DNA of 26,858 nt, from contig CAJUJC010000014.1 in assembly GCA_910586805.1 (NCBI GenBank), positions 1-26,858 on the forward strand, read 5' to 3'. The position numbers and the translations under genes were made by a program. Source of the DNA: an uncultured Erysipelotrichales bacterium. GTDB lineage: Bacteria; Bacillota_I; Bacilli_A; Erysipelotrichales; Coprobacillaceae. The notes below the pieces were generated by a model. It was not told the DNA's origin, made no database searches, and saw only the letters and a program-made list of their open reading frames with translations. Numbering within the stretch: position 1 is the first letter of the stretch; every line of letters begins with the position of its first letter. Shown in pieces: positions 14,245 through 21,620 of the stretch.

Positions 14245-15767
14245 TCAGCTTTTATCTTTAAAAATTCTTTTCCATCCATAACAACTTGAATATATTCTTT
14301 TGCTTGTTCCACAGACTCTTGAATAGGTTCTGTAACTGATAATCCTCTTGCATTTGCTTTTCTCACAGCTGCTTCACTCACTGTCGCAAACTCAAATGTA
14401 CGTTTTGTAGGATCACCTTCTAAATGGAAAGTTTGAACATCCCAAGGAGACATATCATCAATTTGCATATTCAATAATGATTTAATATCACTTTCAGGCA
14501 TATTTGTTGTAAAACTTTCAGATAATGAATTTAATACACCATCAATTTTCGTAATAATTGCTGGAGAACAACATTTCTTAACAATAGCCTTTAACATAAT
14601 CATTTGATTTGCATTTCTCACATTATCTCCTGATTTAAAAGATTTTCTTTCTCTTACAAAAGCAAGTGCCTTATCTCCATCCATTTCAGTCACACCAGGT
14701 TTTAATGTATAACCATTTCCATGATTACCTTTTTTTGTTGTAAATACACCTTCATCATTTCCAAAAACAGCATACTTAGGAATATCAACTTCTATTCCAC
14801 CTAACGCATCTACAACATTCATAAAAGATGTAAAATTAAACTTTGCATAATAATTTATATCAATACCTAATATATTTTCAATTGTTGCAACAGTACATTG
14901 TGTTCCTTTTTTAGCACTATGTGTTAATTTATCTTTACCATAGTTCGTTCCTTCACTATATAAATCAACATAATAATCTCTAGGAATACTTGTAATCAAA
15001 ATTTGTTTTTTAATAGGATTAATAGTTGCTACCATATTTACATCAGACAATGCATCTCCCCTACTAATTTTTCCTGTCTTATCTGTTCCTAAAACCAACA
15101 CATGGAAAGGTTCTTTTGTCACTTTCGCTCTATTCGCTTCAACACTAGGAATTTTTAACTCAAAAGTTTTAATAATCCTAATCTTATCTTCAAAGCCTTC
15201 TTCAATATCATTGATAGCTTCCATGTCTACTGATTTAATAATCATTGCTTCAATATCTTTATTTTCTAACGCCTTAACCAATTCATCATCAGTTGTATAC
15301 CCTGTAACCTCAATATCACCAATTTCATCTTCAATCAATGTTTCTGTTTTATTTACATTAATAGCATCGCTTGATGTATTCGCACCAAATGGTAGCTCAA
15401 CCAAATCAGATAATTCTTGATATGACGAAGATGCTAAAACAACAACATTAACATCAATAGTTTGTTCTTCATTTCCAGCAATCTTTGCAAGGAAATTAGA
15501 TCCTTTCATCAAATTCCAAGATGCAAAAATCAAAACAACAGCTAAAATAATATTAATAAGCTTCAAAAAAACAACACGAGTAGAATGTTCGTTTTCTTTG
15601 TCTTTTTCTCCTCTATACAACATGAAAATAATAAAAGATAAAATGATTAACAATGCTATTAAATATTTCATCGGTACAACCTGCAATTGAAAAAGCACTG
15701 CAAAAAAGAATATAGATGATAGTAATGTAATAAATAACAAAAGTCTTCTTGATAGTATCTTTTTCAT
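14241..15767 (-). CDS. LytR-CpsA-Psr (LCP) family envelope glycopolymer ligase, second copy
   Basis: 508 residues from the ATG at 15767, which has an AAGAGG site; an ATG at 15800 lacks one. Three N-terminal membrane helices, a roughly 150-residue extracellular spacer, and the LCP domain follow. IPRDYY is at about residues 261-266, and the downstream RERKSFKSGDNVRNANQ contains the lipid-phosphate-binding arginines. In the second arginine motif RNANQ stands where the first paralogue has RGRNQQ. Function: transfer of teichoic acid-like or other glycopolymers onto peptidoglycan. It is monocistronic with its own promoter. Architecture and motifs match the LCP gene at 3850-5325, implying a duplicated pair with possibly divided substrates. 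Confidence 0.9.
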   Translation of the reverse strand: MKKILSRRLLLFITLLSSIFFFAVLFQLQVVPMKYLIALLIILSFIIFMLYRGEKDKENEHSTRVVFLKLINIILAVVLIFASWNLMKGSNFLAKIAGNEEQTIDVNVVVLASSSYQELSDLVELPFGANTSSDAINVNKTETLIEDEIGDIEVTGYTTDDELVKALENKDIEAMIIKSVDMEAINDIEEGFEDKIRIIKTFELKIPSVEANRAKVTKEPFHVLVLGTDKTGKISRGDALSDVNMVATINPIKKQILITSIPRDYYVDLYSEGTNYGKDKLTHSAKKGTQCTVATIENILGIDINYYAKFNFTSFMNVVDALGGIEVDIPKYAVFGNDEGVFTTKKGNHGNGYTLKPGVTEMDGDKALAFVRERKSFKSGDNVRNANQMIMLKAIVKKCCSPAIITKIDGVLNSLSESFTTNMPESDIKSLLNMQIDDMSPWDVQTFHLEGDPTKRTFEFATVSEAAVRKANARGLSVTEPIQESVEQAKEYIQVVMDGKEFLKIKAE

Positions 15768-15804
15768 AATAACCTCTTTTCTTTTTGCATATAATGACAT
15801 TCAT

Positions 15805-15832
15805 ATTATACACTTTCTTTTTATAAATACAA
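15805..15832 (-). promoter_or_regulatory. Promoter of the second LCP gene
   Basis: Minus strand TTGTAT (15832-15827), 16-bp spacer, TATAAT (15810-15805), 38 bp before the chosen start. Confidence 0.6.
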
Positions 15833-15841
15833 ATATATTTT

Positions 15842-15874
15842 CTAAAAAAGAGATGCGATTAGGCATCTCCTTTT
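15842..15874 (-). terminator. Terminator of the NCS2 permease gene
   Basis: GAGATGC (15850-15856) pairs with GCATCTC (15863-15869); T run TTTTTT follows on the minus strand. Confidence 0.85.
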
Positions 15875-15876
15875 CA

Positions 15877-17208
15877 TTAAATTAATGTTAGTGAATAAAA
15901 ATAGAACAAGAAAACAATATCTAAAATCCAAATAATAACACTTACATTTTTAAACTTACCAGTCGCTAACATAGCCACACTATAAGTAATAAACCCTAAT
16001 GCAATACCATTAGAAATAGAATATGTTAATATCATTGCCAACACTGTCACAAAACCAGCAACAGTAAATTCAAATTCATCCCAGTTCACTCCACCTAATT
16101 GTTGAGCCATTAGAATCCCAACAACAACTAAAGCAGGAGCAGTTACTGCATTTGTAGCAGTTGCTAAAACAATAGGTGAAATGAAAATAGATAAGAAAAA
16201 TAAGATTCCTGTTGTACAAGCAGTTAATCCAGTTTTTCCTCCAACTTCAACACCACTTGTTGATTCAACGAAACTTGTTACTGTTGAAGTTCCTAAAACA
16301 GCACCTGTAACAGTTCCAATAGCATCAGCTAATAATGCTTTTTCAGCATCAACCAATTCACCTTTTTCATTAATTAAACCACAACGATTTCCAATAGCAA
16401 CCAATGTTCCCGCAGTATCGAAAAAATCAACGAACAAGAATGAGAAAATAATAATGAAACAATTAAATGGATTACTGAATAATTCTTTAAATCCATCCAT
16501 AAATGCACCTAATGTAACCATTGAAAAATCAGTTGTAATCATTTGATCAGGTAAAGTAGGCATTCCTTCCATACCCATAGCTCCACAAATTAATCCAACA
16601 ATGGCAGTCAATAACATACCTATAAATACTCCAGCAGGTACCTTTTTAGCAACCAATCCAATTGTTACAATAATACCAAAAACAGCTAATAATACAGTAG
16701 GTTCAGTTAACTTTGATAAAGTTACAAATGTTGATTCACTGGCTACAATAATACCTGCATTTTTTAAACCAACAAAAGCAATAAAGAACCCAATACCAGC
16801 ACCAATCGCTAATTTTAATTGTTGTGGAATCGCATTAATAATCATTTTTCTAACACCAGTTACTGAAATGACTAAGAAAATAATCCCTGATAAAAATACT
16901 GAAGCTAATGCGGCTTCCCAAGAATGTCCCATACCAAGAACAACTGTATATGTAAATAGTGCGTTAACACCCATACCTGGAGCTAATGCCACAGGATAGT
17001 TAGCAAGTAATCCCATCACAAGCGATGCAATCCCTGCTGAAATAGCAGTTGCCATAAATACAGAATGACCATCCATTCCTGCATCACCTAAAATCATAGG
17101 GTTAACACCTAAAATATAAGCCATAGCTAAGAATGTTGTTAAACCAGCAATCACTTCTGTTTTAACATTTGACTTCTTTTCATTTAATTTAAACAGTTTT
17201 TCTAACAT
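15877..17208 (-). CDS. NCS2-family purine permease (PbuG/AzgA-like)
   Basis: A 443-residue integral membrane transporter with about 12 to 13 hydrophobic segments. It belongs to the AzgA/PbuG branch of NCS2: the start is KTEVIAGLTTFLAMAYILGVNP, and helix 3 has APGMGVNALFTYT; the VDFFDTAGTLVAIG region carries the substrate-contacting residues. It imports guanine, hypoxanthine or adenine by proton symport; which base cannot be told from sequence. The gene has its own consensus promoter and only about 30 nt of leader, so no purine riboswitch controls it, unlike many Firmicute pbuG genes. GGGAGG ribosome site precedes the ATG. Confidence 0.9.
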   Translation of the reverse strand: MLEKLFKLNEKKSNVKTEVIAGLTTFLAMAYILGVNPMILGDAGMDGHSVFMATAISAGIASLVMGLLANYPVALAPGMGVNALFTYTVVLGMGHSWEAALASVFLSGIIFLVISVTGVRKMIINAIPQQLKLAIGAGIGFFIAFVGLKNAGIIVASESTFVTLSKLTEPTVLLAVFGIIVTIGLVAKKVPAGVFIGMLLTAIVGLICGAMGMEGMPTLPDQMITTDFSMVTLGAFMDGFKELFSNPFNCFIIIFSFLFVDFFDTAGTLVAIGNRCGLINEKGELVDAEKALLADAIGTVTGAVLGTSTVTSFVESTSGVEVGGKTGLTACTTGILFFLSIFISPIVLATATNAVTAPALVVVGILMAQQLGGVNWDEFEFTVAGFVTVLAMILTYSISNGIALGFITYSVAMLATGKFKNVSVIIWILDIVFLFYFYSLTLI

Positions 17209-17241
17209 ATTTTTTATCCTCCCTTTTAAAAAAACATATGT

Positions 17242-17270
17242 AGTATACCTCTTTTTTAAATATATGTCAA
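17242..17270 (-). promoter_or_regulatory. Promoter of the NCS2 permease
   Basis: Minus strand TTGACA (17270-17265), 17-bp spacer, TATACT (17247-17242). Both boxes are near consensus. Confidence 0.8.
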
Positions 17271-17275
17271 AAAAT

Positions 17276-17306
17276 AAAAAAAGATAGGGAAACTATCCTT
17301 TTTACT
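17276..17306 (-). terminator. Terminator of ribU
   Basis: GATAG/CTATC stem with a GGAAA-type loop inside AAAAAGGATAG...CTATCTTTTTTT on the minus strand. Confidence 0.8.
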
Positions 17307-17317
17307 CTCATGATTTC

Positions 17318-17926
17318 TTATTTTGTTTCTGCAAAACGCTTTAAAGGTACACTTAATTTTTTATATACAATATAAGTGATAAATGATGCAATGCCATTTT
17401 TTATTAAATTAAATGGAACAATACCAAACAATGCCAATGTAAACATATCTTTCACAAATGGAGCAACAGATTGGCACATTCCAATAATAACATCCATATT
17501 ATAATTTAACATTTTTGCAAAAAATGGAATAATAATATACACATTTGTAAATATAGCAACAATTGCACAAACAACAGTTCCTATACTCATTCCTATAATT
17601 GCTGACTTTTTAGATTTTTGTCTATCATAAATCCAAATAGCTGGCAATACATAAGCACAACTTAAAATAAAATTAGAAAGTTCTCCAGTAAACATTGTAC
17701 TTGTTCCTACAATTGCAACTTTGACTAAAAGTTTAACTATGATAATAAAAACTGCTGCAACAGGTCCCAATGCAAAACCCCCAATTATTTCAGGTAATGC
17801 TGCTAAATCAAAATCCATAAATGGAGGCATAAAAGGTAATGGTGTTCTAAACAACATCAAAATACCACCCAACGCCCCAAGCATTCCAATTAATGCCATT
17901 TTCTTTACATTCAAATTTCTTTTCAT
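17318..17926 (-). CDS. ribU: Riboflavin ECF transporter S component
   Basis: A 202-residue membrane protein, the substrate-binding S component that works with a shared EcfA-A'-T energising module (not in this window). The N-terminal helix motif KKMALIGMLGALGGILM and the LPFMPPFMDFDLAALPEIIGG loop are typical of RibU, with five to six hydrophobic segments in total. Assignment is strengthened by the FMN riboswitch in its leader, so riboflavin uptake is shut off when FMN is plentiful. AAGGAG precedes the ATG by about ten bases. Length is normal. Confidence 0.92.
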   Translation of the reverse strand: MKRNLNVKKMALIGMLGALGGILMLFRTPLPFMPPFMDFDLAALPEIIGGFALGPVAAVFIIIVKLLVKVAIVGTSTMFTGELSNFILSCAYVLPAIWIYDRQKSKKSAIIGMSIGTVVCAIVAIFTNVYIIIPFFAKMLNYNMDVIIGMCQSVAPFVKDMFTLALFGIVPFNLIKNGIASFITYIVYKKLSVPLKRFAETK

Positions 17927-17946
17927 TTTCTTTTGTCTCCTTTTTC

Positions 17947-17981
17947 CAAAAAAATAAACCTATACAAAAAATGTCTAGGTT
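17947..17981 (-). terminator. Expression-platform terminator of the FMN riboswitch
   Basis: AACCTA/TAGGTT stem (17976-17981 with 17957-17962) followed on the minus strand by TATTTTTTT, just before the ribU ribosome site. Indicates transcription attenuation. Confidence 0.75.
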
Positions 17982-17993
17982 GCGTACAAAAGA

Positions 17994-18106
17994 TGTCTTT
18001 TCTCATCCGGACTGTACCGTCGGTTTTGGAATTTCACCAAATCAGCCACCTAAGTGGGTCATGGACTATACCATCGGTAGGGAATTTCACCCTGCCCCAA
18101 AGACTC
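17994..18106 (-). promoter_or_regulatory. FMN riboswitch (RFN element)
   Basis: Minus-strand leader of ribU with the conserved blocks of the six-way-junction FMN aptamer: GGGGCAGGGTGAAATTCCC, ACCGATGGTATAGTCC, then GGCTGATTTGGTGAAATTCC, ACCGACGGTACAGTCCGGATG and GAGAAAAGA. (Each block is quoted separately.) Ligand binding stops transcription at the hairpin 30 nt downstream. Confidence 0.96.
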
Positions 18107-18208
18107 TATTCAATTTTAAAAAATAAGGTCAATGATCAACATCATTTGTTATTTTATGATATACTGTTTTTAAAGATTTGTAAATAAGAATTTAAAAAGG
18201 AGATTACA

Positions 18209-18688
18209 ATGAAACAAATTCATAATATTCAACCTATTTATAATCAAAATTCAAAAATATTAATACTTGGATCTTTTCCTTCTGTGAAATCAAGAGAGGC
18301 TCAATTTTTTTATCATCATCCCCAAAATCGTTTTTGGAAAATACTTGCTATGCTTTATCATCATGAACCACTGACAACAATAGAGGAAAAGAAAAACTTT
18401 TTATTAAAACATCATATTGCTATTTGGGATGTGACTCAAAGTTGTGAAATCAAAGGCTCTAGTGATAGTAGTATTCAAAATGTTATTGTTAATGATATTG
18501 CAACTCTATTAAACAAAACATCTATTGAATATATTTATACAAATGGGAAAAAATCTCATCAATTATATCAAAAATACTGTTTACCCTTAACCAAAAAAGA
18601 AGATATATGCTTACCATCGTCTTCTCCAGCCAATGCTCAATATTCTATTGAACGTCTCATTGAAGAATGGAAAGTTATTTTAAAATAG
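18209..18688 (+). CDS. DNA-deoxyinosine (hypoxanthine) glycosylase, UDG family 6
   Basis: A 159-residue repair enzyme that excises hypoxanthine left by adenine deamination. The uracil-DNA-glycosylase fold motifs are in the variant form of family 6: GSFPSVKS in motif A, HPQNRFW directly after, and LPSSSPANA as the C-terminal motif, with VTQSCEIKGSSDS in between. These match the TIGR04274-type proteins and not Ung or Mug. Start supported by AAGGAG. It is the first of two short plus-strand genes; with Tag at 23970 the window holds two base-excision glycosylases. Confidence 0.87.
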   Translation: MKQIHNIQPIYNQNSKILILGSFPSVKSREAQFFYHHPQNRFWKILAMLYHHEPLTTIEEKKNFLLKHHIAIWDVTQSCEIKGSSDSSIQNVIVNDIATLLNKTSIEYIYTNGKKSHQLYQKYCLPLTKKEDICLPSSSPANAQYSIERLIEEWKVILK

Positions 18689-18748
18689 TTGATGTTGAGT
18701 TCACAATGCTCATGTATAATTCAATAAGATGAGGAGGATTATATTTTT

Positions 18749-19456
18749 ATGAAATCATCTTTTAAAGAAAAAAAACCTTATTATTTAATTATTACAAGGC
18801 AGTTTATTTTTTGGCTTGTTATGGCATTGCTACTTTTGGCTTTGTATTTATTAATATTTAATCATACATTGAATAAAGGTCGTATTCTTTTTTATATAGG
18901 ACAATTTATAGCTATGCTATTTGTATTAAGAATACCTCAATTTATTAAGCAAAAATATAATATACATATTCCTTATACTTTAGACTTTGCACTTATTACA
19001 TTCGCATTTTGCAGTTTTATTTTAGGTGATGTGTTTAATTTCTATGGTCGATTTCCAATATGGGATTCTATTTTACATACATTCTCAGGTGTTTTGATTG
19101 CCTATGTCGGTTTTATTGTTATTGATTTCTTAGATAAGGAGTATTCTATTCCACTTTCAGTTTCACCAATGTTTATGAGTATTCTTGTTGTTTCTGTTGC
19201 TTTGTCAATTGGAGCAGTTTGGGAAATTGGAGAATACTTGGTTGATGATTTCACTGGTACAAATAATCAACAATACATGGCTTCAACAAGAGGAACATTA
19301 TATAATGATGAAGATATTCCATTAGTTGGTCATGAAGCTTTAAAAGATACAATGAAAGATCTAATGCTTGATTTAGCTGGTGCTGTCGCTGTTGGAGTTA
19401 TTGGATATAAAAGAATTGAATATATACAAAAGAAAGAAAAGAATCTCAATAAATGA
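18749..19456 (+). CDS. Membrane protein, DUF2238/YjdF-like
   Basis: 235 residues with about five to six hydrophobic helices (residues about 18-36, 48-60, 76-95, 113-129 and 140-160, and a final one near 210). The conserved family sequence is in WDSILHTFSG, GAVWEIGEYLVDDFTGTNNQ and LVGHEALKDTMKDL, the last facing the end of the protein before a final helix. This is the YjdF-like membrane family, of unknown function. GAGGAGG precedes the ATG at a slightly long spacing. It lies 60 bp behind the glycosylase gene and likely shares its transcript. Confidence 0.78.
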   Translation: MKSSFKEKKPYYLIITRQFIFWLVMALLLLALYLLIFNHTLNKGRILFYIGQFIAMLFVLRIPQFIKQKYNIHIPYTLDFALITFAFCSFILGDVFNFYGRFPIWDSILHTFSGVLIAYVGFIVIDFLDKEYSIPLSVSPMFMSILVVSVALSIGAVWEIGEYLVDDFTGTNNQQYMASTRGTLYNDEDIPLVGHEALKDTMKDLMLDLAGAVAVGVIGYKRIEYIQKKEKNLNK

Positions 19457-19468
19457 GACTCTTTTTTA
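19434..19468. terminator. Terminator between the membrane-protein gene and the proline-rich gene
   Basis: AAGAATCTC pairs with GAGACTCTT apart from one A-C mismatch, with TTTTTT on the plus strand. Works mainly for the plus strand and overlaps the stop of the opposite gene. Confidence 0.6.
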
Positions 19469-19738
19469 ATACGCTGAATGATCATCTCTAGGCATTGGTC
19501 TTGGTGGTGGACCAGGAGGCATTGGTTGCCATGACCCTGGAGGATGTGGTGGACGTGGTGGTTGCCATGGTCATGGAGGATGCGGTGGACGTGGCGGTTG
19601 CCAAGGACCTGGAGGATGCGGTGGACGTGGCGGTTGCCAAAACCCAGGGAATAACATCCACCAAAACCAAACTGGTAACATTCCTTGACGTTCTAGATTC
19701 ATATCACCATACATTTCATCTTGCTGATAATTATTCAT
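19466..19738 (-). pseudogene. Small proline-rich repeat protein with an in-frame stop
   Basis: The ATG at 19738 has an AGAGAGGTG site and starts a 90-codon frame: MNNYQQDEMYGDMNLERQGM, a hydrophobic aromatic patch (PVWFWWMLFPGFW), and 12-residue repeats of the form WQPPRPPHPPGP, ending RPMPRDDHSAY-stop. Codon 56 is TGA (19573-19571) in place of the repeat glycine (GGT/GGG in the other units), so the frame is cut in the second repeat. The downstream frame stays open and the repeat is well preserved, so the stop is recent. Function unknown; such short Trp/Pro-rich proteins could be envelope or spore surface proteins. Base composition is much richer in G+C than the neighbourhood because of the repeat. 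Confidence 0.6.
19539..19646 (+). repeat. Three tandem 36-bp repeats
   Basis: Units 19539-19574, 19575-19610 and 19611-19646, each starting GGAGGATG(T/C)GGTGGACG and differing at a few third-codon positions. They encode a 12-residue proline-rich unit on the minus strand. A partial fourth unit lies at about 19515-19538. Exact 36-bp periodicity implies expansion or contraction by slippage or recombination. Confidence 0.9.
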
Positions 19739-19765
19739 TTTTTCACCTCTCTATATCTTATGAAA

Positions 19766-19793
19766 AAAGAAAAAAACTGCTTAGGCAGTTTAA
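19766..19793 (-). terminator. Terminator of the YitT-family gene
   Basis: ACTGC/GCAGT hairpin with loop TTAG; T run TTTTTTTC follows on the minus strand. Confidence 0.8.
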
Positions 19794-20644
19794 ACTATTT
19801 TTCTTGTTTCATAAGTAAAACCATTTCCTCCAACTTCATCAATGTGTGACACTATAACAAAAGCTTGAGGATCAATCTGATTAATTTTTGTTTTAATAGA
19901 AGGAAGTTTTCTATAAGGAACAACTGATAAAATAAGTTGTGATTTTTCTTGTGTATATCCTTTTTCACTTGCCAATAAGGTAATACCTGCATCTTCATCA
20001 TGTAAAATCATTTCTTTAATTCTTTGATATTCATCACTCATAATAACAATTTGAACCAAACTTGTTCCACTTGTCAATGTTTTATTCAACATAAATGAAG
20101 TCAAAACAACTGTTATAATACCATAAATCACATGTGTTGTATCGTTAAATGTAAATTGCAACAACAAAACAATTAAATCCAATACATTTAATACAATATA
20201 AACAGGAACATTCCACTTTTTATTCAAAATCAGTGCTAAAATATCAACACCACCAGTAGAAGCATTTGCTTTTAAAATAAATCCAATTCCTATTCCAATT
20301 AAACATCCTGCAATAACACAAGAAAGTAATGGATCTTTTAAATATCCATGAAAAAAAGATTGATTTTCAAAAAATTGTAAGAAGAGTGGAAAAACAAATG
20401 TAGATACTAAAGTTGTCATTGCAAAAACTTTTCCCATAAATAAGAAACCTAAAATAAATAAAATAACATTAATAATACCAACACTCAAAGACACAGGTAA
20501 TGAAAAATAATGATTAATAACAATTCCAATACCAGAAACACCACCTGCAATAATATTATTTTCTAAAACCAATGTACTAATAGAAAAGGAAATCAAGATA
20601 TTTCCAATGAAGATATAAATAATATTTAAAATTTTTTGTTTCAT
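19790..20644 (-). CDS. YitT-family membrane protein (DUF161 plus DUF2179)
   Basis: 284 residues from the ATG at 20644, which follows GAGGTG at good spacing; a GTG at 20653 overlaps that site. About five membrane helices (GNILISFSISTLVLEN..., GGVSGIGIVINHYF, NVILFILGFLFMG, and two more) form the YitT domain, followed from about residue 200 by a soluble C-terminal DUF2179 domain (LILSVVPYRKLPSIKTKI, VIVSHIDEVGGNGF). Family members are widespread in Firmicutes; their transported substrate is not established. Divergent to the Crp/Fnr gene, with a palindrome between them. Confidence 0.86.
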   Translation of the reverse strand: MKQKILNIIYIFIGNILISFSISTLVLENNIIAGGVSGIGIVINHYFSLPVSLSVGIINVILFILGFLFMGKVFAMTTLVSTFVFPLFLQFFENQSFFHGYLKDPLLSCVIAGCLIGIGIGFILKANASTGGVDILALILNKKWNVPVYIVLNVLDLIVLLLQFTFNDTTHVIYGIITVVLTSFMLNKTLTSGTSLVQIVIMSDEYQRIKEMILHDEDAGITLLASEKGYTQEKSQLILSVVPYRKLPSIKTKINQIDPQAFVIVSHIDEVGGNGFTYETRKIV

Positions 20645-20688
20645 ATTTCTCACCTCGATTCATACTTTAACATATTTCCTTCCTCTCA

Positions 20689-20716
20689 ATTGTAATCTAT
20701 GTTACAATTATATAAG
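20689..20716 (+). promoter_or_regulatory. Palindrome and promoter before the Crp/Fnr-type gene
   Basis: ATTGTAA (20689-20695) and TTACAAT (20702-20708) form a perfect 7-bp inverted repeat with a 6-bp spacer. TTGTAA may serve as a -35 box and TATAAG (20711-20716) as a -10 with a 15-bp spacer. Such a site fits an autoregulatory Crp-family operator between divergent genes. Confidence 0.5.
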
Positions 20717-20730
20717 AAAGTGGTGATTTT

Positions 20731-21354
20731 ATGAAAATTAAAGAAAATTTATTTCAATATTTTGAAAAGGCAGGAATAAAAGATACTTATCGTCCTCATG
20801 ATATCATCTATATGCAAGAAGATGATTCAACTAATATTTATTTAATTGTTAAGGGGCGTGTCCGTGTTTATAATATTTCTTTAACTGGTGAAGAGATAAC
20901 ATTTGAAATTTTAGATAAAGGACGTATTTTTGGAGAATCATCTGTATTTCAAAACTCCTCACGTCCAACAACTGTTACTGCAATTAGTGATGTTGAACTT
21001 ATTTCCTGTCGATTAGATGATTTATATCCTTATTTAAGTGAATCCAAAGAACTAACAGTTTCATTACTTCAACATATGTCTCAAACTTGCGATCATGTCA
21101 CTTCATTATTAAAAAAAGCATATACTTATAATCGTTATGAAAAAATAGCTTCATTTTTATTAGAACAACCACATACTCAAATTCCTTATAGTATTTCTTA
21201 TACACATGAAGAAATGTCTACTATTGTTGGTTTATCAAGAGTCACAATCACAAAAGTTTTAAATGAATTTGTTAAGAAAGGATATATTCAAAATAAATAT
21301 CGTCGCATTGTCATTATAGATGTTAATGGTTTAGAAGATATTTTAAATAAATAA
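20731..21354 (+). CDS. Crp/Fnr-family transcriptional regulator
   Basis: 207 residues. Residues about 10-125 are a cyclic-nucleotide-binding-like beta barrel (IYLIVKGRVRVYNIS, GRIFGESSVFQNSSRPTTVTA), and residues about 140-200 a Crp-type winged helix-turn-helix (THEEMSTIVGLSRVTITKVLNEF). There is no N-terminal cysteine cluster, so it is not an oxygen-sensing FNR. The usual ligand residues for cAMP are not conserved enough to predict cAMP binding. Targets are unknown, though the YitT gene diverges from it across a palindrome. A GTGGTGA site precedes the ATG. Confidence 0.85.
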   Translation: MKIKENLFQYFEKAGIKDTYRPHDIIYMQEDDSTNIYLIVKGRVRVYNISLTGEEITFEILDKGRIFGESSVFQNSSRPTTVTAISDVELISCRLDDLYPYLSESKELTVSLLQHMSQTCDHVTSLLKKAYTYNRYEKIASFLLEQPHTQIPYSISYTHEEMSTIVGLSRVTITKVLNEFVKKGYIQNKYRRIVIIDVNGLEDILNK

Positions 21355-21355
21355 T

Positions 21356-21395
21356 AAAAAAACTTATACTTCAATATAAGTACAAGTTTTCAATA
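21356..21395. terminator. Bidirectional terminator (Crp-type gene and tRNA-Leu)
   Basis: AAACTT-A-TACTT pairs with AAGTA-C-AAGTTT around loop CAATAT. A-tract on one side and TTTT on the other; on the minus strand it follows tRNA-Leu with TTTTTTT. Confidence 0.8.
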
Positions 21396-21415
21396 AAAAA
21401 ACAATCTTACTATTT

Positions 21416-21502
21416 TGGTGCCCGGAGCCGGACTCGAACCGGCACGGCTTTGACACCGGCAGATTTTGAGTCTGCTACGTCTACCAATTTCGTCATCCGG
21501 GC
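21416..21502 (-). tRNA. tRNA-Leu (anticodon CAA)
   Basis: 87-nt class II tRNA on the minus strand: acceptor GCCCGGA/TCCGGGC, anticodon stem GCAGA/TCTGC with loop CTCAAAA (anticodon CAA, reads TTG), long variable arm (CGGTGTCAAAGCCG), T arm GCCGG-TTCGAGT-CCGGC, discriminator A and encoded CCA. Complete and functional-looking. Confidence 0.96.
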
Positions 21503-21587
21503 ATAATTAAGATTGCTTTATTATTATAGTATGAAATGAATATAAAATCAACATAAATTTTTAACATAAAATAATACTTTCATTAAA

Positions 21588-21620
21588 TCAAAAAAGAGAT
21601 TATCAAAATCTCTTTTTTAA
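21588..21620 (-). terminator. Terminator of the ABC transporter operon
   Basis: AAAAAAGAGATT (21590-21601) pairs with AATCTCTTTTTT (21607-21618), a 5-nt loop between. Symmetric, so it may act on both strands. Confidence 0.85.

Noticed and set aside
16181..16999. Long plus-strand open frames within the NCS2 permease gene
   Set aside because: They are antisense shadows of a clearly recognised transporter, rich in Asn/Thr/Pro as expected for reversed membrane-protein codons, and lack ribosome sites.
15900..17300. Purine riboswitch in front of the NCS2 permease
   Set aside because: The promoter lies about 30 nt before the start and there is no room for the aptamer.
17721..18187. Plus-strand open frames across ribU and the FMN riboswitch
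   Set aside because: They read antisense to a recognised gene and riboswitch and have no family resemblance or ribosome site.
19490..19650. CRISPR array
   Set aside because: The 36-bp units are directly adjacent with no unique spacers, keep a single reading frame and vary at third-codon positions.
19495..19818. A 107-codon plus-strand frame with VVDQEALVAMTLEDVVDV repeats
   Set aside because: It is the antisense reading of the 36-bp repeat; the minus-strand frame has a ribosome site, a sensible start and a repeat pattern of Pro-rich residues. The plus frame also runs through the YitT terminator.
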